Shown here piece after piece: positions 30,676-39,450 of a stretch of 45,088 nucleotides of DNA; positions within the stretch are counted from its first letter, which is position 1, and every line of letters starts with the position of its first letter. The stretch comes from an uncultured Clostridia bacterium (lineage in GTDB: Bacteria; Bacillota; Clostridia; Christensenellales; Aristaeellaceae), in the NCBI GenBank assembly GCA_946413245.1, contig CAMKJS010000020.1, forward strand, positions 1-45,088. The letters are read 5' to 3'. The position numbers and the translations under genes are program-made. The notes under the pieces are model-generated. The model searched no databases and was not told the origin of the DNA. It was given only the letters and a program-made list of their open reading frames with translations.

Positions 30676-33075
30676 TTACTTGAACACAGCCTTCTTCGGC
30701 ATGCCCTTCTTCAGCAGAAGCGTCTTGTACTTCTTCGTCATGCTCTTTGGGCAGCGGACAGTCGGTTTGCTGTAGATGCCCTTGAAGGCGTTGGCGCCGA
30801 CATTCTTTTCCGTCAGGAGCTTTGTGTTGATCTTGATGTTCTGCAGCTTCGCGCAGCCGGAGAAGGCATCCTTCCCGATGCTCTTCACCTTTGCTGACAG
30901 CGTGATCTGCGGCAGCGCTTTACAACCCTTGTAGGCGCTTGCTCCAATGGTCTGCAGGCTCGCGAGGTTCGGCACCTTGGCAAGCTTCTTACAGCCGGAG
31001 AAGGCGCTTGCGCCGATGGCAGTCAGGTTTTTGCCTCCTTCGATCTTCGTCAGGCTTGTGCAATTGGCGAAGGCATTCTTCCCGATGGTTTTCAGTTTCG
31101 TCCCCAGGGTGAACTTCTTCAACCCGGTCTTCCGGAAAGCAGCAGCACCAATCTTCGTGGCTTGTTGGAAAGTGGGCAGGGATGTCAGGCTCCCGCAGCC
31201 GTCGAAAGCGCTGTCGCCGACGGTAATGACCGCGGCGCAGCCCTTGACGGTTTTCAGCTTCGGACAGTTCGCGAAAGCGTTCTTTCCAATGGTTTTCACC
31301 TTGGCACCGACAGTGAGTGTGGTCAGCTTGGTCATGCCCTTGCAGGCGTTGTCGGCAATGGCGACAACCGGATAGAGCTTTTTCTTTACGGTGACAGAGC
31401 CGAGAATTTTCAGTTTGGACGTGTTTTTCTTCGCAGCCCGCAGGAAGGTAGCCGTCTTCGCAGTATAGTTCACGAGGTACACGCCGCCAGTCGCAGTAAT
31501 CTCAGCTGTCTCCTCCGGGTCGGTCGGCGCTTCAGTAGGTGTCTGCGGTGTAGTAGGTGCGGGAGTATCAGGAGCAGGTGTGGTCGGAGCAGGTGTGGTC
31601 GGAGCAGGTGTGGTCGGAGCGGGCGTTACAGGTGCCGGAGTAGTCGGCACTGGCGTGGTCGGAACAGGCGTCGTAGGTGCGGGTGTCGTAGGTGCCGGAG
31701 TAGTCGGAACGGGCGTAGTTGGGGTTGGGGTGATCGGAACAGGTGTTGGAATTGTTGGAACTGGCAAGTCTTTCCACAATGCTTTAATAACAGTATCGGC
31801 TGTAATATCAATTTGCACGCCGACTGCACCTTGATCCCATTGATCGAACGTCTTCCCTGCCGGAGCAGTGAAACCGCACTCGGGCAAAGTATACTTATCC
31901 CCCTGGTTCACAGTGACAGCAGGCATCGTGCCGGAACCGCCGTTCGCGTCAAAAGTGATCGTATATGTAACCACAGCTTCTTTGAAACACGCGTGGAAGG
32001 TAATATCATCAGCAGCTGTAAAGGTATATGTTGCGTCATGGCTGACAACTGTCCCGTATTGATTAACCCAATAGTCAAAAACGTAACCTTCGTTTGGGGT
32101 TGCTGTAATCGTTACTGAGTCGCCTGCATTGTATGTTCCTCCGCCGGTCACTGTGCCTTTTGTCATATCATCGGTTTCCACGACAATATCAAAACTGGTT
32201 TGCTGGAATTTTGCAGTCAGATTTCTGGCCTGTGTTGCGGTAAATGTGTAGGTTGCTTCATCACAAACAATGGTATCATCTTCATACCATCCAATAAAGC
32301 TGAACTTTGGATTGGGTGTCGCAGTCAGCGTTACCGGTGTCCCTGATGTATATGTTCCGGCACCTGTTACGCTTCCGCTGCTTTCGGGAGATATATCAAC
32401 AGCTATCACATAATCCGTTGTTACGGTAAAGCTGACATCTGAAATCAACTTGGGAATCGAACCGTCTCTTTCTTTGATTGTTATTGTTGCACTGTACGTT
32501 CCAGCTGCCAAACCTTCAATTGGTCTGACTTTAACAAATGTACTTTTGTCACCATCACCCAGATAGCTGAATGCTTCGCAATCGAGTTCAAAGGAATCTG
32601 CATTCGTCCCTCCCAAAGTCACATCCGTTTCTTTGAATACCAAAAAGCCGGTTCCTGAACTCTCAATTATTGCGGGCTTGTATTCAAGTTCTCCATAGCC
32701 TTCCGTTTCGGTATCAAACAATACGTCAGAAACTGATCCGGAATAGGTCGTTAATGAAGTGATCTGCTCCAGCCAGGCATAGTACTCATCACTGCATGTA
32801 GGAGTAAACTTATATTCATTATCTACACTTACTACCTGACCGCCACTGTTTGTCCACCACAAAAACCTGTATCCACTGTATGCGGCGGCTTTTAATGTTA
32901 TTTCTGTACCTGCGGGAAAAGAGCCTCCGCCGGAGACTGTCCCGCATCCCGGATGTGATATTGAAACATCGATTGTATAGTTTTCCGCGGATGCGCAGAA
33001 CCACTCCGGCGCTAAAGTGATCATCAGAACAAGTGCTGAAACAAAGCAGAGAGTCACCTTGAAGATCCGTTTCAT
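30676..33075 (-). CDS. Secreted protein with InlB-like repeats, Thr/Pro linker and LRR_5 module
   Basis: 799 residues from ATG 33075 (AAGGAGG 7 bases upstream; a TTG one codon earlier is ignored). Signal peptide about 1-30. Three divergent InlB B-repeat-like segments follow (for example GTVTGGGTYNAGDSVTITATPNEGY), then a Listeria-Bacteroides repeat (YTITFDANGGSGTMPAVTV), with a separate beta domain at about 95-215. About 90 residues of Pro/Thr linker (TTPAPTTPVP units) follow. The final 250 residues (GGVYLVNYTAKTATF..., LRR_5 repeats, ...NVGANAFKGIYSKPTVRCPKSMTKKYKTLLLKK) match the C-terminal module of the 18197-21337 protein. The layout is that of an extended adhesin. No LPXTG is present. 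Confidence 0.86.
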   Translation of the reverse strand: MKRIFKVTLCFVSALVLMITLAPEWFCASAENYTIDVSISHPGCGTVSGGGSFPAGTEITLKAAAYSGYRFLWWTNSGGQVVSVDNEYKFTPTCSDEYYAWLEQITSLTTYSGSVSDVLFDTETEGYGELEYKPAIIESSGTGFLVFKETDVTLGGTNADSFELDCEAFSYLGDGDKSTFVKVRPIEGLAAGTYSATITIKERDGSIPKLISDVSFTVTTDYVIAVDISPESSGSVTGAGTYTSGTPVTLTATPNPKFSFIGWYEDDTIVCDEATYTFTATQARNLTAKFQQTSFDIVVETDDMTKGTVTGGGTYNAGDSVTITATPNEGYVFDYWVNQYGTVVSHDATYTFTAADDITFHACFKEAVVTYTITFDANGGSGTMPAVTVNQGDKYTLPECGFTAPAGKTFDQWDQGAVGVQIDITADTVIKALWKDLPVPTIPTPVPITPTPTTPVPTTPAPTTPAPTTPVPTTPVPTTPAPVTPAPTTPAPTTPAPTTPAPDTPAPTTPQTPTEAPTDPEETAEITATGGVYLVNYTAKTATFLRAAKKNTSKLKILGSVTVKKKLYPVVAIADNACKGMTKLTTLTVGAKVKTIGKNAFANCPKLKTVKGCAAVITVGDSAFDGCGSLTSLPTFQQATKIGAAAFRKTGLKKFTLGTKLKTIGKNAFANCTSLTKIEGGKNLTAIGASAFSGCKKLAKVPNLASLQTIGASAYKGCKALPQITLSAKVKSIGKDAFSGCAKLQNIKINTKLLTEKNVGANAFKGIYSKPTVRCPKSMTKKYKTLLLKKGMPKKAVFK

Positions 33076-33184
33076 CAAAAGTCCTCCTTCGGTTTGCCCC
33101 GAAAGAGGGGCAATTTTCGTTTTCTCTCCGAGGCACAGTATTGTCTCAGAGGTGGTTGATATACAAACCTTTCCTTTCTAATAA

Positions 33185-33213
33185 AAGATACCGGGCTTTA
33201 CGACAGCTGTCAA
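33185..33213 (-). promoter_or_regulatory. Promoter of the InlB-repeat/LRR gene
   Basis: Minus strand TTGACA (33213-33208), 17-base spacer, TATCTT (33190-33185); the -35 overlaps the stop codon of the upstream gene. The leader contains a perfect TTGCCCC/GGGGCAA hairpin (about 33095-33114). Confidence 0.65.
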
Positions 33214-34937
33214 TTCTTTTTCTTTGTTACAGCATACGCTTTCCTGATCAGGCATTCCTTGCCCCGGAAAGCCAGACCGTATTTCAGAATCCGCTCCGCC
33301 GGAATGCTCCGGGTCAGCAGTCCGGTATCATACCTCTTTTCTTCTATCTGCTTCAAAGCATTGGTGGCGGTATCCTCCAGGCTGTTCTCCTCGTCTTCTT
33401 CGTCGAAGACCTTGAATTCCAGAATCGCAGCCGGGCTTTCCGGTCGGATCGGTTCCATGACCACGTCATACCGTCCGTAGCCGCTTTCCCGGTTGGACTG
33501 CACTACATAGTCTCTTGTGTTCTCCGCCAGCAGGCCCAGCACCAGCCCGTGATAGAAGTTCTCCGGTTCCCGGATAGAAGGATTGTTCCCGCCGTCAAAA
33601 TAGCTCATGGACGTCAGGATGACATCGTTCAGATACCGGCTCATTCCCCGTACGTCTCCCTGCAGCATGGATTTTGCGAAGCCGCTGAGGCCACCGCTCT
33701 GTCGGAACCAGTCCTTAATCAGCGATATGAACATCCGACGTACTTCCCGGTTGGTCAGCGTCAGTGTATACTGCCTTTCCGTATCCATTTCATCCGCTTC
33801 CAGCATATCCTGAGCTTTGACGATTTTCAGATAGCCGGAGGCCAGCAGCAGACTCCAGACCGCAGAAGGATTAGTATCCAATTGGTTATAGATAATCTGT
33901 TCATCCACGGGGACGGTTACTTCTCCGCCTTTCAGCAGGATTTCAAACAGGCTCTTGATCTCCGGTTTTCCGGTCCGAAGCAGCTTCCCCACCAGCCCGT
34001 TTCCGCTGGTATTCGCCCAGTAAGTATCGATTTTCCGCTTATCAAGGAAATTGGTAATCGACCATGGATTATAAATATCGGTGATGCTGCCAAAGGTAAA
34101 TCCATCATACCATTCTTTTACTTCTGTTTTGTCCTTTTCTGTGAATTCCTGTTCGTCTAAAGCGTCAAAAACTTCTTCCTCCGTAAACCCAAAAGCAGTC
34201 GCATATTTGCCTGATGTTGTCGTTACGACATCCAGATTATTCAGATCGGAGAAAATGGATTCCTTACTAACCCGGGTGATCCCGGTCATGATTCCCCGCT
34301 CCAGGAAAGGGTTGGTCTTGAATGTGTTGTTAAACAGCGCCCGGGTGTAAGCAACCAGTCCATCCCAGTAGCCGTTGATATACGCCTCCTGCAGCGGTGT
34401 ATCATATTCATCCAGAAGAATCAGAACTTTCTTTCCGTAGTATCGGTACAGCCACTCACACAGTTTGTTGAGGGAAAAAGCGGCAACGTTATCCCCCATA
34501 TTGTCCGTAACCTTTCGGAAGAAACCGCGGTCCGCGTCTGTGAACATTTCTTCCTTCATCAGCCACGCATATCGGTTGTATTCATCCGCCAACAGCTGGT
34601 TTATACTGTTTTTTGTCAGCTCCAGGCCGGTCGTTTTGATGCCCGCGAAGCTCAGGAAGATGACCGGCCATTTCCCCTGTTCTTCCCGCATCTTTTCGTC
34701 TTCCCAGACCTTCAGGCCTTCAAACAGATCACCCCGGTCAGCGTATTTGTTGGAGAAAAAACAGTTCAGCGTAGACATATTCAGGGTTTTACCGAAGCGG
34801 CGCGGACGGGTAATCAGGGTGACGACATCCTGACCTTTCCACCATTCCCGGATAAAGCCGGTTTTATCCACATAGAAATTCCCCCGAATCCGCAATTCTT
34901 CAAAATTCTGCGCGCCAGTGGATATTTGCCTTCTCAT
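33210..34937 (-). CDS. AAA-ATPase_like protein with PD-(D/E)XK nuclease-like C-terminus
   Basis: 575 residues, the standard length of this family, which is widespread and often multicopy in Bacteroidetes and Clostridia. The N-terminal AAA-ATPase_like part starts ISTGAQNFEELRIRGNFYVDKTGFI and has a Walker A-like RPRRFGKTLNMS, Walker B-like VLILLDEYDTPLQEA at about 172-186, and GITRVSKESIFSDLNN. The C-terminal part contains AAILEFKVFDEEDEEN (E-x-K of the PD-(D/E)XK fold) and QIEEKRYD...YGLAFRGKECLI. Proposed roles include mobile-element or defence functions, none proven. It has a TTGTTG/TATAAT promoter and AGGGGG before the ATG. Confidence 0.92.
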   Translation of the reverse strand: MRRQISTGAQNFEELRIRGNFYVDKTGFIREWWKGQDVVTLITRPRRFGKTLNMSTLNCFFSNKYADRGDLFEGLKVWEDEKMREEQGKWPVIFLSFAGIKTTGLELTKNSINQLLADEYNRYAWLMKEEMFTDADRGFFRKVTDNMGDNVAAFSLNKLCEWLYRYYGKKVLILLDEYDTPLQEAYINGYWDGLVAYTRALFNNTFKTNPFLERGIMTGITRVSKESIFSDLNNLDVVTTTSGKYATAFGFTEEEVFDALDEQEFTEKDKTEVKEWYDGFTFGSITDIYNPWSITNFLDKRKIDTYWANTSGNGLVGKLLRTGKPEIKSLFEILLKGGEVTVPVDEQIIYNQLDTNPSAVWSLLLASGYLKIVKAQDMLEADEMDTERQYTLTLTNREVRRMFISLIKDWFRQSGGLSGFAKSMLQGDVRGMSRYLNDVILTSMSYFDGGNNPSIREPENFYHGLVLGLLAENTRDYVVQSNRESGYGRYDVVMEPIRPESPAAILEFKVFDEEDEENSLEDTATNALKQIEEKRYDTGLLTRSIPAERILKYGLAFRGKECLIRKAYAVTKKKN

Positions 34938-34976
34938 TCAGATTACACCCCCTGTCTCTGTCGTCCTTCTGTAAGT

Positions 34977-35005
34977 ATTATACCAAATTCGATTTTAGAC
35001 AACAA
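34977..35005 (-). promoter_or_regulatory. Promoter of the AAA-ATPase_like gene
   Basis: Minus strand TTGTTG (35005-35000), 17-base spacer, TATAAT (34982-34977), with TGG directly before the -10 (extended -10). Confidence 0.7.
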
Positions 35006-35034
35006 TCTTTTTCGGGATATGCAAACCCTCAGAT

Positions 35035-36180
35035 TCAGCTGATCAGAACTTTCCCGTCCACAATCACCGTCTTCACCACCGTGTCGCTGACCAGCGGATC
35101 CCCATTCGTCAGCACGATATCCGCATCCTTTCCGGCCTCCAGGCTTCCGATCCGATTCTCCAGACCGATATGCTTCGCCGGATTGATGGTAATCGCCTGC
35201 AGCGCCAGGAACGAATCCATCCCCGCTTTCACCGCGAGGCCGGCGCAGAGGGGAAGATACTGCTGGGGAATCACCGGAGAGTCCGTGATGATGGACACCG
35301 GAATTCCGGCGGCCGCGAGGATTCCCGGTGTCGTCCAGGATTTATTCAGCAGTTCCAGTTTGGACGCGTTGGTCAGCGTAGGCCCTACCGCCACCGGCAC
35401 GCCGGCAGCCTTCAGCTCATCCACGATCAGATGCCCTTCCGTGCAGTGTTCGATGGTAAGTTTCACATCAAATTCCTTCGCGATCCGGATTGCCGTCATG
35501 ATGTCGTCGCAGCGGTGAGCGTGGGCTTTCAGGGGGATCTCCTTTTTCAGCACGGGAATCAGCGCTTCCATCTTCATGTCAAACTTGGGAAGCTTCGAGA
35601 GATCGTCCTCCGCCGCTTCCTTGCGCTGCATATAGTCCCTCGCGCTGAACAGCATTTCCCGCAGTTTGGCCGCGGTCGTCATCCGCGCGGAATCGCATTT
35701 GTCCTTATAGCACCGTTTCGGATTCTCCCCGAAGGCGCATTTCATAGCCACTGCCGGGCTGATCATCGCTTCTTCCACGGTTTTGCCGTACAGCTTCACC
35801 GCCAGGAAGGTTCCTCCCAGCACATTGGCCGAGCCGGGACCGGTGGCGACGGTCGTCACTCCGCCGGCCAGCGCCATCGGGATGGCCGCGTCCATTGCGT
35901 AGTAGCTGTCCATGCCGCGAAGCTGCGGACAGCAGATATCGTTCATCTCGTTATAGTCATAGGTGGTTCCGGTCGGTCCGCCGTATCCGTCCAGCCCAAT
36001 ATGGCTGTGCGCGTCCACGAATCCCGGATAGGCATGCAGCCCGGTTGCGTCAATGATTTCCTCCGAACCGGCCGCCGCCTGCGGCCCCACGGAAACCAGT
36101 TTTCCGTCCTTAATCAGAATGTCTCCCTGGTACGGCTCCCTGTTCACTGCGTCATGGATCATTGCGTTTCGAAGAATCAT
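35035..36180 (-). CDS. Metal-dependent amidohydrolase
   Basis: 381 residues, of the imidazolonepropionase-related amidohydrolase group. It has the N-terminal beta-sandwich (ILIKDGKLVSVGP) and YPGFVDAHSHIG with the HxH metal ligands. KAHAHRCDDI and IEHCTEGH supply the later barrel histidines, and SIITDSPVIPQQY gives the catalytic aspartate. It ends with GSLEAGKDADIVLTNGDPL. The substrate is not evident; relatives hydrolyse cyclic amides or dipeptides. AAAGGAGGGCAGGAG precedes the ATG. The gene is transcribed away from the MBL hydrolase gene. Confidence 0.92.
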   Translation of the reverse strand: MILRNAMIHDAVNREPYQGDILIKDGKLVSVGPQAAAGSEEIIDATGLHAYPGFVDAHSHIGLDGYGGPTGTTYDYNEMNDICCPQLRGMDSYYAMDAAIPMALAGGVTTVATGPGSANVLGGTFLAVKLYGKTVEEAMISPAVAMKCAFGENPKRCYKDKCDSARMTTAAKLREMLFSARDYMQRKEAAEDDLSKLPKFDMKMEALIPVLKKEIPLKAHAHRCDDIMTAIRIAKEFDVKLTIEHCTEGHLIVDELKAAGVPVAVGPTLTNASKLELLNKSWTTPGILAAAGIPVSIITDSPVIPQQYLPLCAGLAVKAGMDSFLALQAITINPAKHIGLENRIGSLEAGKDADIVLTNGDPLVSDTVVKTVIVDGKVLIS

Positions 36181-36385
36181 TTCTCCTGCCCTCCTTTATT
36201 TCTGCGTGTGTTCCCGGATCAGCTGTCACAGACTTCTTTTTCGATACAGATATCGCAGATTCCTTTGCTGAGGTGTGTTATTTCTGCTGATCGTCTTCCC
36301 GTTTCCCCGGAGAGTGCATGGCATTTGCCTTTTTCATGATAGACTTTTCCGCAAAACCATGATAATCTGATCAGGAAGTTCGCAT

Positions 36386-36493
36386 ATGGATAAGGTGGTT
36401 TTCGATGAAGATATCAAAACGAATATAACGGATTACTGCTTTTGTAATGATTCTGATGAAAGGATTGACTGCTATGCTGAAAACATCTCCTGA
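36386..36493 (+). CDS. Possible 35-residue ORF overlapping the MBL gene start
   Basis: Begins MDKVVFDEDIKTNITDYCFC, with AGGAAG 7 bases before its ATG, and overlaps the MBL start (36474) by 20 bases in another frame. It could be a leader ORF that couples translation, or a chance ORF. The remaining 200 bases back to the amidohydrolase gene hold only weak promoter-like elements. Confidence 0.3.
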   Translation: MDKVVFDEDIKTNITDYCFCNDSDERIDCYAENIS

Positions 36494-37370
36494 AGCATGT
36501 GTCTCCATGCCATGGGTGCAGTGCAGGGACGGCATTTTCGAGGTCGATGAGTTCGACTGCGCCAGCTGCTTTCTGGTGGAAGGGACGGAAAGAGCCCTTC
36601 TGATCGATACCGGCGTCGGCATCGGAGATCTGAAATGGCTGGTGGAAAACCGAATCACCGATAAACCATATGACGTCGTCGTCACGCACAACCACGGGGA
36701 TCATATCGGCGGCGCGGGCTGGTTTGACACAATCCGGATTCATCCGGCGGACGCAGACTGGAAGGAAGGCCACGCCGCGCCGACTGTGTCATTCCGCCGG
36801 GAATATGCGGAGCTCATCCGAAACCGGGAGGGAAAGGATTACGCGTACGATCCGCAGAAGGATATCCGCCCGTGGCCGAAGGAACCGGAGATTCTGTCTG
36901 TTTCCGACGGACAGAAGTTTTATCTGGGCGGACGAACGGTCACCGCGTATCATTGTCCCGGCCACACTGCCGGAGAGATCGTTCTGGCGGACGATCTGAC
37001 AAAGACGCTGCTGTGCGGAGACGCATGCAACTGCAACTGGCTTCTTTGCGCCGATCTGGCGCCGACCCTGCGCGGCTGCGCGGAAAAAGCGCTGGCAGGA
37101 CTCGAAAGAATCCTGAATATGGCCGGGAATACGTTCGACATCGGGTCCGTCTTCAATTTTCACCATGATTTCCGCCCGTTTGGTCAGCCTCTGGCTCCGA
37201 ATGTGCTGCCCGACCTCGTTTCCTGTCTGAAATCCGTTCTGGATGGCACCGCAAAGTATGAAAGCGTGCCCGATCCGTTATCTTCCGACGGCAAAAGCAG
37301 AACCATCGCTCGATACGGCAGCGTGATGGTTTCCTGCATGCAGGGCAGCATAGCGGAAGCGGGACGCTGA
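36474..37370 (+). CDS. MBL-fold metallohydrolase
   Basis: 298 residues with the metallo-beta-lactamase fold: ASCFLVEGTERALLIDTGVG, the metal motif THNHGDHIGG (HxHxDH), YHCPGHTAGEIVL, a CGDACN aspartate segment and a late NFHHDF histidine. This is a hydrolase of unknown substrate, most like glyoxalase II/lactonase-type single-domain members. The start is ATG 36474, with AAAGG 10 bases upstream; an in-frame ATG at 36447 has no ribosome site. The gene is followed after 96 bases by a HAD phosphatase gene on the same strand. Confidence 0.92.
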   Translation: MLKTSPEACVSMPWVQCRDGIFEVDEFDCASCFLVEGTERALLIDTGVGIGDLKWLVENRITDKPYDVVVTHNHGDHIGGAGWFDTIRIHPADADWKEGHAAPTVSFRREYAELIRNREGKDYAYDPQKDIRPWPKEPEILSVSDGQKFYLGGRTVTAYHCPGHTAGEIVLADDLTKTLLCGDACNCNWLLCADLAPTLRGCAEKALAGLERILNMAGNTFDIGSVFNFHHDFRPFGQPLAPNVLPDLVSCLKSVLDGTAKYESVPDPLSSDGKSRTIARYGSVMVSCMQGSIAEAGR

Positions 37371-37466
37371 GAAGAGATCACCGGGAAAAGAAAGACGGAA
37401 TTCACAGGAGCAACATTTTTGAAGTTGTGCAGCTAAGCAAGAGCGGATCAGAAAAGGCACTGAATC

Positions 37467-38288
37467 ATGAAGGAACTGTATGTCACGGACCTTGACGGTA
37501 CATTGCTGAACAGGCAGGATCGTATCAGTCCGTTCAGCGTCCGGGTCATTAACGAACTGGTAGACAAAGGTTTGCTGTTCACCTATGCGACAGCCAGATC
37601 CCTGGTATCCGCATCCAAAGTCACCGAAGGGCTGAGCACGGAGATTCCGGTGATTGCATACAACGGTGCATTTATTATTCAGCCTTCCACCGGGGAAATT
37701 CTGTCCAGTGAAGGATTTACGGATGACGAAAGAAGCAAGGTAAGGGAGATTCTTAACAAGTACCGGATCAGTCCTCTCGTTTATTCTTTTATCTGCGGAA
37801 TTGAAAAAGTATCCTGGATTCCGCAGCATGAAAACGACGGGATTCGCAGATATCTGAACAACAGACAGGGAGACAGGCGGTTCAGGGCTGTACATGATCC
37901 GGATTCACTGTATCAGGGCAATATATTTTACTACACCTGTATCGGTGAAAAAGATGAACTGCAGCCGGTTTATGACCTGTTTTCCAATGACATCCGTTTT
38001 CGATGCACATTGCAGCAGGAACTGTATCGCCCGGAATACTGGTGCGAGATTATGCCGGCTAAGGCATCCAAGGCGAACGCGATCCGGAAGCTGAAGGAAA
38101 TGCGGGGGTGCAGCCGGGTGATTTCCTTCGGGGATGCCATAAACGATATCCCGATGTTTGAAATCTCGGATGAATGCTATGCGGTGGAGAATGCAGTCGA
38201 CGAATTAAAAGCTGTTGCTACGGGTGTAATCAAAAGCAATGAAGAAGACGGTGTCGCAAAATGGCTGCTTAGCCATGTTGAATTATAG
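37467..38288 (+). CDS. HAD-superfamily Cof-type phosphatase
   Basis: 273 residues. Motif I is YVTDLDGTLLN with the nucleophile and acid/base aspartates; TYATARSL is motif II; AKASKANAIRKL holds the motif III lysine; FGDAINDIPMFE is motif IV. The cap between about 85 and 185 is of the C2B type. Such proteins dephosphorylate sugar phosphates or FMN-type metabolites. AAAAGG stands about 9 bases before the ATG. It may share the transcript of the MBL gene. Confidence 0.93.
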   Translation: MKELYVTDLDGTLLNRQDRISPFSVRVINELVDKGLLFTYATARSLVSASKVTEGLSTEIPVIAYNGAFIIQPSTGEILSSEGFTDDERSKVREILNKYRISPLVYSFICGIEKVSWIPQHENDGIRRYLNNRQGDRRFRAVHDPDSLYQGNIFYYTCIGEKDELQPVYDLFSNDIRFRCTLQQELYRPEYWCEIMPAKASKANAIRKLKEMRGCSRVISFGDAINDIPMFEISDECYAVENAVDELKAVATGVIKSNEEDGVAKWLLSHVEL

Positions 38289-38350
38289 GATATGACAGGC
38301 GGCAGGGATCATCATGACACACCTGCTGCTGCCAACGAGGAGAAAACACA

Positions 38351-38461
38351 ATGAAAGTCATTCTGTATGATCTGGATCACTCTTATGACACGGTCATTGA
38401 ATCCAAATGTGATCACGCGATTGGTGCTGAATACTGTACTCAGCATTTTCAGGACCGGTGA
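38351..38461 (+). pseudogene. N-terminal relic of a flavodoxin/NAD(P)H-oxidoreductase-like gene
   Basis: The 36-codon reading MKVILYDLDHSYDTVIESKC.. resembles the first strand and helix of short flavodoxin-fold reductases of Clostridia, whose next part is normally an ADGK..PCQGCFxCW segment. Here the similarity stops after about 25 residues and the frame closes. A purine-rich GAGGAGAAAAC precedes the ATG. Recognition is by memory of the family, so it is moderate. Confidence 0.4.
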
Positions 38462-38723
38462 TGTTTTCCCGAAAGACGCATGGATCAGTTTTGGGGAAAG
38501 TGCAGCGTTTCTGGTGTTCTTCAATCTGGGTGTGCTGTTCTATCTGGGCCGTATGGGCCGCTATATCCGCAAAGGTGCTTTCTCCGGAAAAAAGTATACC
38601 CGGATCATGGTTCCATCGTTCATTTTTATCATATTCGCAGACATTTTCTTTATCATCATCTCCCTGTTTCAGGGAGGACTTTTCCGTGGCTGGCTTGCAA
38701 AGAAACAACCGTCGGAGAAATAA
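38367..38723 (+). CDS. Small two-helix membrane protein, possibly truncated
   Basis: 118 codons in a frame overlapping the flavodoxin-like relic. The first about 25 residues have no ribosome site and are probably not native. From about residue 45, two hydrophobic helices (AAFLVFFNLGVLFYLG and MVPSFIFIIFADIFFIIISL) flank a basic loop, and the C-terminus is KKQPSEK. No family recognised. Probably the 3' part of a rearranged gene fused to the relic; a GTG at 38409 is another possible start. Confidence 0.4.
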   Translation: MIWITLMTRSLNPNVITRLVLNTVLSIFRTGDVFPKDAWISFGESAAFLVFFNLGVLFYLGRMGRYIRKGAFSGKKYTRIMVPSFIFIIFADIFFIIISLFQGGLFRGWLAKKQPSEK

Positions 38724-38834
38724 AACGGAAAACCGGGATGAAATGATCATCCCTGGTGGCTTTTCTATAGCGCGAATGGTACCGAGGGCGCTTCTTTTAA
38801 TGCTATATATGCAGCTTGTGTGTTCTTTTATAGA

Positions 38835-39167
38835 TTACTCGAAAGAAAACCCACGCCTCAATATAGCGGCCCAGTTTTGCCTACTGTGCAGGAAACGAAC
38901 AATATAGACGCGCTTTTCGTCTTCTGCAATAACATAAAAGGCCAGATAGTCTTTTACCAGTGTCAGGCGAATCCCCCACGCATTCAAAACCGGATCTTCA
39001 ACCAGTGAGTACTTTTCGGGAAAGGCGGAGAGATCGATTATCTGCCTTTCCGCTTCATCCAGAAGGTCATCAGCAGCCTGAGGATTCATCAGGATGTGAT
39101 CGATATAATCCACGGCTTTATTCAGATCCGCGTCCGCTGCTGCAGTAATATAAATATCGTAATTCAT
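38835..39167 (-). CDS. ParE/RelE family toxin
   Basis: 110 residues with the RelE/ParE fold order: MNYDIYITAAADADL..AVDYI (first strand and helix), NPQAADDLLDEAERQI, FPEKYSLVEDP, GIRLTLVKDYLAFYVIAEDEKRVYIVRFLH, then SRQNWAAIL. Typical of RelE/ParE-superfamily toxins paired with Phd/YefM antitoxins; whether it cuts mRNA or poisons gyrase is not decided by the sequence. ATG 39167 overlaps the antitoxin stop by four bases, with AGGAG 6 bases upstream inside the antitoxin gene. Confidence 0.92.
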   Translation of the reverse strand: MNYDIYITAAADADLNKAVDYIDHILMNPQAADDLLDEAERQIIDLSAFPEKYSLVEDPVLNAWGIRLTLVKDYLAFYVIAEDEKRVYIVRFLHSRQNWAAILRRGFSFE

Positions 39168-39427
39168 CTTTTTCTCCTGGCCCTGATATCAGCCATTGCA
39201 GCAGAGAAAGGACGGGTGTTGCCGGATTGAATATCATCCAGACCTTTCTGAATCAAACCATACAATTCAAAACGGCCAAGCAGCTGTTCATATGCTTCTA
39301 TACTCATGACAGCCAGATCGCCTTTTCCGTTTTTTGTGATAAAAACAGGCTCTCCATACTGATGGCAGAATGTGGAGATCTCATTATAGCCATTGCGCAA
39401 ATCTGCACTGGAACGGATGGTAGGCAT
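39164..39427 (-). CDS. Phd/YefM family antitoxin
   Basis: 87 residues. MPTIRSSADLRNGYNEISTFCHQYGEPVFITKNGKGDLAVMSIEAYEQL is the dimeric DNA-binding Phd/YefM domain; the C-terminal 35 residues (LIQKGLDDIQSGNTRPF...) would wrap the toxin. The start is ATG 39427 with GGGAGGG 9 bases upstream; a 29-codon extension upstream overlaps the promoter and is rejected. It should repress its own operon through the palindrome at 39451-39477. Confidence 0.93.
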   Translation of the reverse strand: MPTIRSSADLRNGYNEISTFCHQYGEPVFITKNGKGDLAVMSIEAYEQLLGRFELYGLIQKGLDDIQSGNTRPFSAAMADIRARRKR

Positions 39428-39450
39428 GTGTTCATCCCTCCCTTTCTTAA

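Noticed and set aside
31545-31745. CRISPR-like short repeats
   Set aside because: The units are 15-30 bases, contiguous without unique spacers, and in frame as a Thr/Pro linker.
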